Shown: positions 1-12,216 of the stretch, piece by piece | Layout: every line of letters begins with the position of its first letter | Numbering within the stretch: the first letter of the stretch is position 1 | Assembly: GCA_027604005.1 (NCBI GenBank) | Contig: JADGJT010000114.1 | Coordinates: 3,474 to 61,577, forward strand | Direction: 5' to 3' | Length of the DNA stretch: 58,104 bases | Source of the DNA: Dinochytrium kinnereticum | Lineage: Eukaryota > Chytridiomycota > Chytridiomycetes > Chytridiales > Chytridiaceae | Notes under the pieces: model-generated | The model's input: the letters and a program-made list of their open reading frames with translations, nothing else | What the model was told of the DNA's origin: nothing | Database searches by the model: none | Made by a program: the position numbers and the translations under genes

Positions 1-167
1 TTTTTTTTTTTTTTTTTTTTTGTTTTCATTATAGTTTTGGGTTAGAAGGGTGGACGGAAGGGTTATAGTAAGCAAGCAAAGATTCAGCAAAAACTTCAGT
101 TGAGCGATAAAATACAATTGAACCAAAATGGAGGGAAAACAAACAGACAGGGAGAAGGTAAACTCAC

Positions 168-1689
168 AAAGATAAATTTCATCAGAGAGGTTAGGTACAT
201 AATTGAACACCGCCTCCATTGTCTCCGCAATTTGTCCCCCAGCAGCAGCAGCCGCCGCCATCCCTCCAACCGCAACACCCCCAGCAGCAAGTCCAGCCCC
301 CTGCAAAGAAGGAACGTTGTCCATAATAGGGGATCCAGCCGAAATCTCCACATTATTCAACGCATACCTCCCATCAGAAGCCTGCTGCTGTTGCGGCTGC
401 TGCTGCTGCTGCTTTATAAACTGTTCCGAGTCATCCTGATACTCCCCAGAAGCGGCCGCAGCATTCGCGTACCCAGGACCAGCGCCAGGTTGCATCGCCT
501 TGGCGGTGGTGGAGGGTCGGCGACGTCTCATGAAGCAGAGGAGGGCTCCGACGATCAGGGCGATGATGACGACGGATCCACCCACCACTGCACCGATGAA
601 GATAGGGAGGGAGAGACCGAGGATGGATGAATCATTTGTGCTTGATTGAGAGGATTGAGTTGGGGGTGCGGTGGTGGTTGTTGTTGATGAGGGCTGCTGG
701 GCTGTTGACGACCTAGATTGAGAGGTGGTGGTCGTGGTGGTAGTGGTGGTCGTGGTGGTGATTGAAGCAGCGGTTGTAGATGATGTGGAGGTGAAGGTGA
801 ACCCGGGGACATTCGCACAACAAGCCTGAGCGGACGCCGTGCAGAAATCAACGGCGACTTCGTTGACCTGGAACCCACAGTTTGAGCTCTCCCCAGCAAC
901 GGTGGAAGGCACGCTCTGAACGCAAGTCCCCGCACCAACATCCACCGACAACCCTCTCACGTAATTTCCGAAACTGGATCGAAGCTGGTCCCTCTGAGTT
1001 TGTTGTTCAGGCGATGGCGTTGCAGAGCAGATGGCAGGGTTATCAAACACCGCATCAATGCTACCCAAAAACGAGTCGCCGGTGCTCCTGCAGAGTGGGT
1101 TGAGCACTCCGTTGGGATTACATCCTTGCGCGGATTGAGAAGAGAAGGAGACGTAGAAGCCACAGAAGGTGGAGATGAGGAAACGCACGGAAGGTCGTTG
1201 GTAGCCTTCGCATCCGTAGACTGCTTGAAAGTTGGCAATGCTGCCGTCACCAATCAATGTTCCGAGGTAGCTGTCGAAGCTAGCGAGGTCCGTGTAAGGC
1301 GCTCCCTCTGACGGAACGATGATGGAGTAGTCTTGTTGTTTTTTGATTGATTCAAAAAGGTGGAGATTACAGAAAGAGTCAGGATTGCATCCGTCAAAAG
1401 AAAAAAACGCCCTCCAAACAGTCACCCAGCTTTCCTCGACTAAACCAAACCATCCCGACTACCTCCAAACAACAGAGAATCCAACCACCCAAACAAAAAA
1501 AAAAAACAACAAAAAACCAAAAAGAAACCAAAAAAAGCACTCACCAGCCCAAGGCCCACAGAATTGCGATCCTGCCAACGAGAAGCACTGCGGTTGTTGC
1601 GCATTCACAAGCCTCGGGATCAGCAGCGCCGTCAGCGTGAGGATGCCGCTGATGGCCGTCGAGGAGACGGGCCTGCTGTGGAAGGCCAT
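168..1689 (-). CDS. Type I membrane protein with cytoplasmic SH3 domain (3' part outside window)
   Basis: Two exons are visible, 1689..1545 and 1331..168, joined in frame; a donor at 167 follows the codons for EIYL, so the rest of the SH3 domain lies beyond the left edge. The N-terminus is a clear signal peptide (residues 1-30, ending LVNA). The ectodomain carries the motif CFSLAGSQFC and further paired cysteines, then a Ser/Thr-rich stalk with a poly-Thr run, one TM helix (about residues 285-315) and an RRRR stop-transfer. The cytoplasmic tail has poly-Gln and Ala/Gly-rich stretches and then the SH3 start (ETMEAVFNYVPNLSDEIYL). The protein at 4076-7249 is a paralogue with the same order of parts. 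Role is inferred: a surface sensor or adhesin that recruits proline-rich partners. No ligand can be named. Confidence 0.85.
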
Positions 1690-2316
1690 ACTTGAGGATG
1701 GCAGAGCACAGAAAGTTTTTTTGGGTGTCTGTCTAACATTCTTTTGGGATTTATTATTGACCAAGGCACTACAGACGAAGTCTTGACTGCCGTTATCGTA
1801 ACGAAAGTTACGTGTTGAGACTGAGACAGCAGCGCTGGCGAGACGAGGTTGTGGTGGGATGGATTTAATGGGAGCAGCATTCTTTGTTGAGTTAGTTGAC
1901 TTGAACGTGCTTGCTTTCTGTTAACAGTAACTACTGTCTTTCATGTCAGAATGACATCTGCCAACGCATGCAAGAGAAGACAGCGCTTTCTTCGTTGAAT
2001 TGTAAATAAAGCGCACAGGCGATGGCTCTGTCTGCACCTCATTCATAAACAAAGATTGAACAGCGCATCACATCATGCATGCGACGACGGAGACAGAGGG
2101 ATGGGCCCGCCATTGAAGCACGCCACCAACCTCTCTCCCTCATCACCATCGTCCCATCAATCCCCTCCATCCCATCTCACTCCAACGCAACGAAAGCAAC
2201 CAACCAACCGTCCATTCCCTCACAAAAAAAAATTTCCCACACACCACACTTTTTCTTTTTTTCTCCAAGAAAAACCTCAACGCTTCTTCCCCCCTTTCGA
2301 TCAAACCTCGTCCAAG
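1690..2316. promoter_or_regulatory. Divergent intergenic region between the SH3 membrane gene and COX6
   Basis: This 627-bp stretch separates two divergently transcribed genes and must hold both promoters. It contains C/T-rich tracts just upstream of the COX6 start (2130-2310). I see no recognisable operator or RNA gene. Confidence 0.5.
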
Positions 2317-3218
2317 ATGCAGGCCCTCCGCTCCCTCCGTCTCGCCCGTCTGGCGCCCATGCGTCCCGTCGTCGCTGGTAATTGACTGAAACGTCCTTTT
2401 CGTTTGTTAGATGCAGGCGCTGGTTGCGCGATGAGGAAGTGGGGGGTCCCAGACATGAGTCATCAGGCATCATGTTGCGGGGGCAGTTTGGAAGGCTTGA
2501 TGAAGCTATCTTGTTGGTTTAGAGACTTCAGGACTGGAGGAGATGGGGAGGGGCGGGTCGTGGAGGGTCAAAGCTGGCTTGGGTTGATTGATGGGTTGAT
2601 GATGGGCTGGAGGAGAGGTTCAGAATTTTGCACATGTTGAGGTGTTGAGATCTCTGCCCAACTTGCTAGAGGATACTCGCTGTGGACTCAATGGACGAGG
2701 ATCGCAGATTGGAAGACGGGGTTTTCTGCCGGTTATCGAAATGAGCGAAAGAGTCAGCGATCTCTCATTAACAAACTCTCCAACCACACACAGCCCGCAC
2801 CGCGGCCGTCACCCGCTCCACCCTTATGGCCACCCCCGCCCGCGCCTACTCCTCCCACGAGCTCGACCCCTCCAGGAAGAAGGACTACGACGCCTACGTC
2901 TCCCACTGGCGCTCCCACTTTCAGACGGTCGACGACGACTTTGAGCTCGAGCGTGGATTGAACCAGATCTTTGCGCAAGACTGGGCGCCCTCTGTTGAGC
3001 TCATTGAAGATGCCATCAAGGCGTGCCGAAAGCTGAACACGTTTGCGACCGCCGTTCGCGTGCTTGAGGCGTTGGAGCACAAGGTTCACAAGAAGGCCCA
3101 GTACGATGCTTACCTTGCTCACCTCAAGCCTTTGCTTGAGGAGCTTGGTGTTGTTGATAAGCATGGGCTTGGAGAGATCAAGTCAGTTAGGCAGAGGATC
3201 TGGTGGGCTGATGCGTAG
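2317..3218 (+). CDS. COX6: Cytochrome c oxidase subunit VI (mammalian COX5A homologue)
   Basis: Two exons, 2317..2377 and 2794..3218, join in frame after a 416-nt intron. The first exon and the start of the second encode an Arg/Ala-rich mitochondrial presequence lacking acidic residues (MQALRSLRLARLAP). The mature part begins near the sequence SSHELDPS and holds the family's all-helical repeat region, with recognisable segments ERGLNQIF, RKLNTFATAVRVLEALE and YLKPLLEELG-like residues. It is a nuclear-encoded structural subunit of respiratory complex IV, on the matrix side of the inner membrane. Its length (161 residues) suits the fungal family. The intron placed right after the targeting peptide is the only odd point. 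It lies between two paralogous SH3 membrane genes, with no functional link evident. Confidence 0.95.
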
Positions 3219-3800
3219 ATGTGTTTATCGTTTATGGTGTGAGGGGTTTGGGGGCTCTTTGAGCAGTGTGCTGCTTGTTTTTTCTTTGTTCTTTTGTTTT
3301 TCTTTTGTACATGGGGGAGGGTCTCTTTTCTTTCAATACTCATTGGGTTGTCGTTCTCTTCAACCTGTGGCCCTTCCTTATAATTGCGCGTGACATTCTC
3401 CATTATTAAAAAGAACAAGGTTTTTGCCACCAGCAGTGAGTGTTTCTCGATGAAGCTGAATGAATGAATGAATGAATAGCCATTCCTCTTCCCTCACGAA
3501 TATCCGCAATAAAGAACATATTGTGAGATATTCTGTATAGTAGTGTTGGTGAGTAAGGAATAACTTTTAATCAGTATTTTTACTAGAGTACCACAAGTAT
3601 TGCAAGAGGCAGCAAGGGGAGGGTGGCACAAGCCTGCCTGCCTCTGTTTTGAAATAAGTGAATTTATTAATATTATTATTTGATTATAATATTACTATTA
3701 ATAAAAAAATAATTATTTCAGTACATACAGAGTGGTGGTATTTTGTGCTCTCTCTCTCTCTGACTGCTACCACCATCGTCATCCATCAACCAACCCATTT

Positions 3801-3870
3801 ACCCCATCCATCCCACCCCATCCACCTCTATCCCACCCCATCCCATCCCATCCCATCCCATCCACCTCTA
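3801..3870. repeat. CCCAT/CCACC microsatellite
   Basis: The sequence is an imperfect tandem of CCCAT and CCACC units, with the cleanest run at about 3836-3863. It lies within the region that should carry the 5' end of the next gene, so repeat-length error could affect that gene's N-terminus. Confidence 0.85.
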
Positions 3871-4069
3871 CCCCCTTCCCCATCCTCTCCATCCACCCAC
3901 CACCCTTCTCCTCTCTTTCACCTGCAGTGCGGCAGAGGCGGTAAGCACTCACACATCCACCCGTCCCTTCTTCCCGTCTTCTCCTCCGCTCTCGCTGGCA
4001 CCACCTCCTTTCATCATCCCATACTAACTCCCAACTCCTCTCTCCTGCGCAGTATCCTCCCTCCTGTAG
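3871..4069 (+). other. Candidate upstream exon and intron encoding a signal peptide for the SH3 gene at 4076
   Basis: A strong donor (GTAAGC) lies at 3941, a perfect branch-point-like TACTAAC at about 4022-4028, and a TAG acceptor ends at 4069. Splicing 3940 to 4070 is in frame with the downstream ATG and gives a hydrophobic stretch TTLLLSFTC followed by SAAEA, which looks like a signal-peptide core and cleavage site. The frame is open upstream to a TGA at 3761, but it contains no ATG. The rest of 3219-3800 is the COX6 3' flank and AT-rich spacer. Confidence 0.4.
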
Positions 4070-4075
4070 AGTGCA

Positions 4076-7000
4076 ATGGCAAACTGCATCAGCCTTGCGG
4101 GCTCCACCGCCTGTCCAGAGTTTCAGGGTATGCGTCATCCTCTTTTTCATTCATTCAGCCTGTTCTCTCCTTTCATGGTTCCGATACTTCAAGGAGAGAG
4201 AAGCTATCACGGACTCTCCACCCTGCATTTTGCCATCCGCCTTGATGTCCAGTCGCCAAGGCATCATTTATCACATGGAATCTAATACTCCCTTCTGTCC
4301 CTCATGCCCCCCCTTTCACATGCACACTCGTACCTCCCGCACACACCTACTACCCGAGCAGCCGCCCAGGTCTCTGTCCCCTTCACAGATGTCGCAGCCT
4401 TTGACGCCTACATCCTCGACATTGACAACCTCATGACGACCTCCTTTGAATGTCCAACCTACAATCGCGCCTCCCTCCATTTCTTCTACACATCCTGGTG
4501 CGCTCTTCTCGTCGACTCCTCCAAGGCGCGATGCAACCCAACCCTCGCCATCAACCAGATTTGTTCCAACCGCGTGGTGGCTTTCAAGGATTCCATCACC
4601 AGCATCTTCTCGGATCCAGCTCAGTGCGCTGTCACGCCGACGGGGCCACAGGTTGCAAAGCAGAGGAGTGATACGCTGTTCTCGATGGATGAGTTGTTCA
4701 AGAGGGTTCGGGGGAGTGATCCCTGCATTGATGGTGTAGCGAGTGATTTCACGCAGTGTGGTGAGTTTTGAAGTCTGGAGAGAGAGGCGAGATGTATTTC
4801 GGCCGTTGGCATCCTTGAAGGCTGCATATCTGCACCGAGGGCAGGCTCTGATGAGCAAACCAGTGCATCGGAGGAGCCTTCTCTCCCATCGCATATTTGT
4901 GAGGGGCGAGAGAGCGCGTTGTCGCGTCTCCAGCGGTGGCCATTGCCATTGGTCCGCGCATGGAAGGGGCCTGACGTGCCCCTGTCAGACAGTGACACAA
5001 CGCCGCTCCTGTCCCACCCTCTTCTATTTTTACCATTTTCCCACATCCACGTTCCCACGCTCACCCCTTCTTTCTTTGGCCACAGGCTACCTGCTCATCG
5101 ACGACGCCCTCGCCTACTGCGCCGTCAACAGCGAAACCGACAGCTGCTGCGCACGCGTTGCCGGATTCACCGGACCCACCATCCCCGCGTCGACTGTTGT
5201 CGCCGGAGAGGTCGCTCCTGGCCCGACCACCCAGCCAGGCCTGGGACCAGACCCCGCGGGGCCCACTGGAACCATCACGCGACCTGCCGCTGACCCTGGG
5301 CTCGGAGGAAACACTGGAGCAGGAGTGGGCGCGCCCACGACGACGGGTCGTTCCTCATCGTCGTCGGAGTCTTCTTCGCCCAACATGTTGGTGATTGGAG
5401 GCTCGATTGGAGGTGGTATCTTGCTTATCGGGGTGATTGTGGCCGTTGCGTTGATCTCATCCCGGCGGAAGAGACGCACTGGTAATGCTGCGAATCACGG
5501 TGGTGGTGGTGGTGGTGGTGGAGTGGGTAAGGGATACGAGGCTTATGATATGGCGGATACGAAGCAAGGGATGCCTGGAAGTCAACGTGGTGGAGGATAC
5601 AGTAATGGAGGGTTTGATGATACTGGACGGTTGATGGCTGAAGCTGCCCCACCTGCTGGGAGGGGGGGTGGTGGCACGCCTGCTGAGAGCATGTTCTCAA
5701 ACACGCCCGCTCCTGCGTCTTACCCTCCTCAGCAGCCACAGCAGCAGAAGGGGTACGGTCAGCAGCAGATGTATGGGAATGAAGGTCCCGTGCCTTATGG
5801 TGGATCACAGCAGCAAGGGTTGCAGAAGAGCGCGACGGTTAAGAATCAGGGACCGATGATGGGTGGACAGCAGCAGCAGCAGCAGTTTGGAGGTGGTGTG
5901 ACGATGCCTACGGATTATGCAGGGGGAGAGGGGGTGCAGGTGCTTGATATTGCGGAGACGATGGAGGTTGTTTATAATTATGTGCCTAATTTGTCGGATG
6001 AGATTTATCTTTGTGAGTTTTGCTTTCCTTTCTCATTGCCCCTTCTTTTTTTTTTTTTTTCTATTTTGAAATTTCCCAATCAGCGTTTTGCCCAGATTGT
6101 TAATATCTCATCTCGCACATATTCTAACCCGTTTCCCTCCCTGCCCATCTCCCTCACGAAAACAAAAAAACAAAAAAACACCTAGACGTTGGCGACCCCG
6201 TCCTCGTAAAATGCAACTTTGACGACGGATGGGGCTATGGTATCAACATGACCACGAAGGAGGAAGGCTCCTTCCCCCTCGCCTGTCTCTCCGGCTACGC
6301 CGACGCAGCCCCCAGCGCAGCCCCTCCCCAAGAACAACCCGACAACCCCACCTCCGACCGCCCCCTTAGCGAATTCAAAGTCCGTCAACGCATGTCCTCG
6401 ATCTACGGTCCACCCCCCAACTCAGGCTTTAAGAACAACGGCAAGCCGACTCCTATTGAACGAGGGGCGGTGGAATCGTATTACCAAGCTCCTCCTTCTG
6501 AGTATGGAGGTGGGAGGGTTGAGAGTGAGTATTACGCGCCTGCACCTGCGGCTGTGACGAAGAAGAAGGGGACGATGGCACCTGCTAAGACTGGTCCGAC
6601 TCCGACGAAAGGGGCGACGGGGGGTGCTGCGCAGAGGGGAACGGTGGATTCCTATTACCCCGAATCTGAGTACGATGCCGGGTATGCTAACGCGAACGGT
6701 GGTCAACGTCCACCAGTTGATTCGTATTACCCTCAAAGCGAGTATGATGACGGGAAAGGTGCGACAGGGGGTCCACCTCGCCAAGCAGTTGACTCTTACT
6801 ACCCACAAAGCGAGTACGACAATGGGGGTCAACCTCCCCGCCAACCCGTCGATTCCTACTACCCCCAAAGCGAATACGACGCTCCACCTCCCCGTCAAAT
6901 TGACTCCTACTACCGACCCCCCGCGGACCCCAAAGCACCCCCCCGCCAAGACTCGCAGTACCCCCCTCAGAGCGAGTACGATGGCTTGGCTCCACCCGCG

Positions 7001-7249
7001 CGACAGGCCGTGGATTCGTATTACCCGCAGAGTGAGTATGATGGACAGCCGCCGCCGCAGCAGCGGGGGGCGGTGGATTCGTATTATCCGGAGACGGAGT
7101 ATCAGGGGGGCACGGAGTCGATGTATGGACCGCCTCCGGGAGGGGAGGGGTATTATGATCAGGGGAATTTCGAGAGGGTTGAGAGCTATTATCCGCCTCA
7201 GGGGGGGAAAGGGGAAGTGGGACAGGGGCAAAAGTATAGGAATTATTGA
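4076..7249 (+). CDS. Membrane SH3-domain protein with tyrosine-rich repeat tail
   Basis: Four exons, 4076..4127, 4362..4760, 5086..6012 and 6186..7249 (813 residues), keep frame throughout. The first available ATG gives MANCISLAGSTACPEFQ, already inside the ectodomain, so a signal peptide is probably encoded upstream (see 3871-4069). The ectodomain shares Cys and aromatic positions with the paralogue at 168-1689 (for example FECPTYNRAS and SIFSDPAQC). A Ser/Thr/Pro/Gly stalk leads to one TM helix (about 250-275) and an RRKRR stop-transfer. After poly-Gly and poly-Gln segments comes an SH3 domain (about 440-500) with the hallmarks VYNY, DDGWGYG and GSFPL, split by an intron at EIYL|Y. The tail holds about eight to ten degenerate copies of VDSYYPQSEYD. 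It is probably a surface sensor or scaffold; the function is inferred only. Confidence 0.85.
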
Positions 7250-8280
7250 GCGTGGGTGATTTGAGTCTGCACCCCGTTCCCCCTTTTTTCCTTTCTGCAT
7301 GGTTTTTTTTTTTTGTGCAGTGGTTTTGGAGGTTTTCTGCTTTGATGCGAACAGTCGTTTCTCGGTTTTGTTTTTTTTTGGATTTGGGGTGGTTTAGGGT
7401 GGTGTTTTGTGAGTGTGCGTGTGTGTGAATATTTCTTCTTTTTTTTCGTATCTTTTATTTCCCTTTTCGGTGGATTTATTTCTTTTTCTTATTAGAGGTG
7501 TATTCAGTTTCTTTTTTTCCCTTCTTATTTCACTTTTATGCGTGCATCTCCGTGTTTCTTTTGTTTGTTTTTGTTTGCTTCTTTTTTTTTTTGTTGTTGT
7601 TGCTCTTTTTCGTTCTTTTTCACAGACTGTGCTTTGTGCGTTCTGCTTTGATATGCTCTTGTCATGTTCTGTGATATCTTTTATCTTTTTTTGTTGATGT
7701 GTGCGTGCATTTCTCCACATGTTCTTTGTGACTTTCTCTCCAATATCTAAAACAACAACAGCATCGCTTATCATTACCATTCCATGCATGTGTTATTCTC
7801 TCTCACTCGCACTTTGCTGCACTTCTCGCAGCGCGTGTGGTTGTGGTTGAGGGTCAACTGAACAAGAAAATTCAAAAACAAAAAAAATAATATTTATTTT
7901 TTGAGAGGAACGTGTTTGGCGCACGTGCAGCAGGGATTGGACGGGGAAGGCTCAACTGGCTGCAACTCGTGTTTACTCTTGAACGCGCTGAAGACAGCAC
8001 AGCGGCCAAGGAATAAAAGGAGGGGCCTCCCTCAACCGCCGCCTGCACCCCAACCATACAACGTTCGATAGAGCCATCAAGGTGAGACTCCATCTGCAGT
8101 CACGACAACATCCCTGCTCGCACCTCGCTGCATCAGAGCCGTCATGCCCGCCTTCATGGATGCACGCATCCATCCATCTCATCCATTCATCAACGGGCAG
8201 CATCAATCAATCACTGCTCCTCAGCTCAACCGAAATTAATCAATTCTTATTTCCTTCTTGGCCTTTTTTTCTCAAAAAAG
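7250..8280. other. Intergenic, T-rich; no gene seen
   Basis: Strongly T-rich 3' flank (7290-7700) followed by a mixed region with C-rich tracts near 8080-8270 that probably holds the promoter of the phosphatase gene. No conserved reading frame was recognised. Confidence 0.6.
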
Positions 8281-11021
8281 ATGCGGGAACGACACGACGA
8301 CGCCCATCACCACCTACTCCTCCCCTCTTCCGCAGCATCATCACCCTGCACACCAACAGCCAAAGAACCCACAAAGCGCCTGCAGCCCCTAATGCTCGCC
8401 ATCCCCCTCTACTCACCCGCCTCAGCCCCACAACCACACCCTCAAACCTGCACAAGCGTCTCAACACCCCCTCCTTGCATCCCCCTCTTCCCCCAGCGCC
8501 ATCCCCGCCGGTACTTAGTCTGCATATTCCTCCTCCTCATCTCAGGCGCCCGTCTCTCCTCCATCCTCAACAACACACCCAACACCGACCCAACCACCGC
8601 CCCAGCCGTTCCGTCCCCACAGGTATCGTTCTCCCAAAAGCTTCGACACTGTCCTGCTCATGAGGATCGTGGGGTGACCCATGCGACGATGGCGGCCTTG
8701 AGCGTGGCTGATAACCTCGTCTATCGATCGCACCTGCAGCCAAAGCAGGGGTTGACTCGGCCACCTAGTGACACAGACAAGTCGAGGGCGAGGGCTGGCG
8801 ACGGCGCTGCGCAGAAGAGGGTTGCGCACCACCACAGGCAGCAGCAGCAGCAGCCGCTTGTTGGTGAGGATGCGCAGGATGATGTGAGTGGAGGAGAACG
8901 GTGGGGGTTGGGTGGAGGCGGGAAGGAGGATGTTTGCGTCAAGACTCCGCAGGCGTGTGATGGTAGCTCTCCGGCTTATGTTCCTCAGCCGTCTTTATCG
9001 CAAGTCTCCCCGCCCATGCCTGGGATGAGATTCCTTCATGGAGTCGCCAGTGGTGACGCCCTCTCTGACGCCGTCATGTGAGTAATAGTGTGACCCCATT
9101 CTATTGTTTCATCCTGTCTTGATTTCCCAGCACCTTTTATCAACTCATTAACGCCTCCACGCCATCCTTCCCACTTTTTTTCAAAAAAAAAAAACCCCCC
9201 ACCATATTGATCGCCTTCTTTAGAATCTGGACAAAAGTCACACCTCCCACCCTGAAAGATTCATCAAAACCTCATCCTTCTTTCTCAGTTCGTTACGACG
9301 TGTCACTCTCCGCAAAAGGCTTTGACTCAAACCTCCCTGGCAACCCTCCAACAGATTTAGGAGACGAGCCCTACGCCTTTTCAGGGGTCGTAGTGACGGG
9401 ACCCGAAGTCGATTACACCGTCAAGATCGATTTAACAGGTCTCCAACCCGCCACCACATATTTCTATCGATTCACTGTCAACTCGCCCACCTCCCCACAC
9501 TCCGTTCAAAGTCCCACCGGTCAAACACGCACGCTCCCATCCCCTGACAGCGATTCAGCTCTCTCGTCTCTGAATTTTGCGGTGGTGTCATGCTCAAACC
9601 TCCCAGCAGGGTTCTTCAACGCGTACTCCAACATTGCGGCGAGACCAGAGGTTGATTTTGTTGTACATCTTGGGGATTATTTGTATGAGTATCGGAATGG
9701 GGAGTATGGAGATGGCACGGAGATTGGGAGGGTGCCGGTGCCGGATTGGGAGTTGGTGAGTGTTGAGGATTATCGGATGAGGCATGCGCAGTATAAGGAG
9801 GATGTGGATTTGCAGGCTTTGCATCGGGTGAAGCCCTGGTATGTTATTTGGGGTGAGTTAACTACACTGTTTTTGTTTCAATCATGCTTGCCTTTAGCCA
9901 GACTAGGGCAGAAGAAAAGGAGGCAAAGGACACATTCTCAAACCATTCTTCCTTCACCTCATTTCCGCCTTTCCAAAAATTATTAGACGACCACGAATTC
10001 ACCGACAATGTCTCTGGCGGCGACAAAACCGCTTGGCACACCCCTCGCATGCCCTCCGCCCTCCGCGCCTACTTTGAATACCTCCCCATCCGTGAATCTC
10101 CTCGTCCAACCTCCGGTCAAGCCTCTTCGGCTATCTACCGCACCTTCCAATTCGGCTCTTTGATGGACCTGATCCTTCTTGACACCCGAATCGACGGTCG
10201 CGACCCCTCGAGTGAGACTAATACGACGGTGATTGAGAGTGATGATCGAACGATATTAGGGAGAGAGCAGGAGAGATGGCTTGAGGGACAGTTGAGGGAG
10301 AGTCAGGGACGGGGAACTCGGTGGAGGTTTTTAGGGAATCAGGTTGTGTTTGCGCCGATGGATCATTGGGGGTTGAAGATTAATTTGGATGCTTGGGATG
10401 GGTATCCTAAGAATCGAGGGAGAGTGTTGGATTTTTTGGGGAGGGAGGGGATTGATAATGTAGTTGTTTTGACGGGAGAGTGAGTGTTTTTATTTTATTT
10501 ATTTTTTATCTTGATTCTTTTTTGTTTTTTGTAAATATCAAATTCATGTCATTTAAATCCCTACCCCACTTCTTTACAACAAAAAAAACAAAAAAAAACT
10601 AACAAACCATCCCAGCATCCACACCTCCCTAGCTTTCAACGTCCCCCTAAACCCCTTCAATTCAAGCCTCTACAATCCCCAAACTGGCGCCGGCTCCCTC
10701 CTAGTCGAATTCGTCTCCCCCTCAGTCACCTCCCCAAGCCCCCTCGAATCCATCCACCTAGGCTTCCTAAACCCAATGGCAGAAAGACTGCTCCAAACCG
10801 CCGAGCCTCATCTAAAATACGTGGACATGTCTCGAAGGGGTTACATGATTGTGAGGGTTGATGCGGAGAAGGTGCGGTGTGAGTATTGGTATCCTAGGAC
10901 GGTTAGGAAGAGGACGAGGGAGGAGATGTTGGGGGCTTTTGTTGAGACGGGGAGTGGGGAGGGGAGAATTACTAAAAGTGAGGTCTTTTTGGCGGAGGGG
11001 AGGGCGGTCGCTGCCACATGA
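8281..11021 (+). CDS. PhoD-type alkaline phosphatase / phosphodiesterase, membrane-anchored
   Basis: Exons 8281..9077, 9224..9852, 9987..10479 and 10616..11021 give 774 residues in frame. The family signatures are clear: an entry motif HGVASGDALSDAVIIWT, a metal-binding HLGDYLYEY, WDDHEFTDN (split by an intron at its first Asp), FLGNQVVFAPM and a final LTGDIHTSLAF whose Asp is also made across a splice junction. PhoD enzymes hydrolyse phosphate mono- and diesters with a metal-dependent site. The roughly 260-residue N-terminus is unusual: His/Pro-rich, with one hydrophobic segment (about residues 80-95, YLVCIFLLLISGARL) that could act as a signal anchor placing the catalytic domain in the lumen or outside. 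A role in phosphate scavenging is inferred. Conserved residues suggest that it is active. Confidence 0.9.
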
Positions 11022-12216
11022 GGTTTTGTTTTTTTTTGTTTTGTTTTTTCATTCCGCAAGAGGGGTTGATGATTTGTTTTGATTATTCTACCTTTTTTTT
11101 TCTTCTCCTGCAGTTACTATTTTTCATTGGCATTGTATCTTGTTTTCTTGTTTGTGTGTATTCTGACTCTGTTATACTGCTGAGGCAGTAATGCCTTTTC
11201 TTTGTCTATATTTCATCTTCCTGCCTCTTCTCCATGTACTTCTTTTTTCCGTGCCCTCCTCGACTTTCACCTCAAGTAAGAAAGAAAATGCAGAACTGAA
11301 GAACGAAAAATGGATGCGGGGCTTCTTCAAAGAAGACCTGGTCCAAACCACGTTTGTTTGCTTGGTTTTTTTTTTTGCTTTTTTTTTGTTTTTCTTCTCC
11401 CATCGACTGGTGCTTGGTAATTAAGTGTTAGTTTCATCGTGTGTTGTTGTATATTGATTTGATCATTTATTGTTGTTGCCTTTTCTGGCTGTGCCCGGAT
11501 CGTGATTGTGAGCTTTTCACCTCACCACATCAACAAAAACGAAAAGAAAAAGGAAGAGATGCAAGCAATAAAATATGTGAAAAGGACCCTTCAAAGTGAG
11601 TTGGACGGACGGCTTCTAAATTCCCCTTTCTTGAAAAAAATCAGCCCTCCTTCATTGATATTCCATACACATGATATCTATGCCACAGACGAAGAAAAGG
11701 AATGCCTCAATTCTCATTCATAACAAAAAGAAGTACACGGAACACAATCATCACTTTTTGTTGGAGGCTATTTATCCAGACGCCATATACACTAAACCCA
11801 CTACATAAAATAGCAATAACAAGGAAGCAAGGAAATAATGACACTAGAAATAGTAAATAGTACTTCAGCCGGGTAAAAAATCAGCAACAGCAACAAAGAG
11901 CGTAATTCAGCACTTCAAAAAGGTGTGTCTAACTACGTTCCAAAAAAAAACAAGGCAAAAAAGAAAGAAACACAGCACTGCTGTGAGTGAAAGGAAAAGA
12001 GAAAAAAGCAATTGACTACGGTAGGCCATCAAAGCAAACATGTCCCAGAACCCAATGAAAGGACAAACAAACAAACAAAAAAAAAAAAAAAAAAAGTAAA
12101 AGACAAGAACAAAAACAAACAAACAAACAAAAACCAGCAACAAACGCCAAGCCAAATAAAATCATAACCCTAAAACCAAACAATAAAGCCTAAGGAGGAG
12201 AAAAAAAGAAGGCAAA
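11022..12216. other. Convergent intergenic region; no gene seen
   Basis: This lies between two 3' ends. It has T-rich runs on the left and A-rich runs on the right, as expected for two convergent 3' flanks. Only low-complexity open frames are present. Confidence 0.6.

Noticed and set aside
6422..7300. 292-codon minus-strand frame opposite the SYYPQSEYD repeats
   Set aside because: It is Arg/Ile/Leu-rich and a shadow of the repetitive coding strand, with no recognised features.
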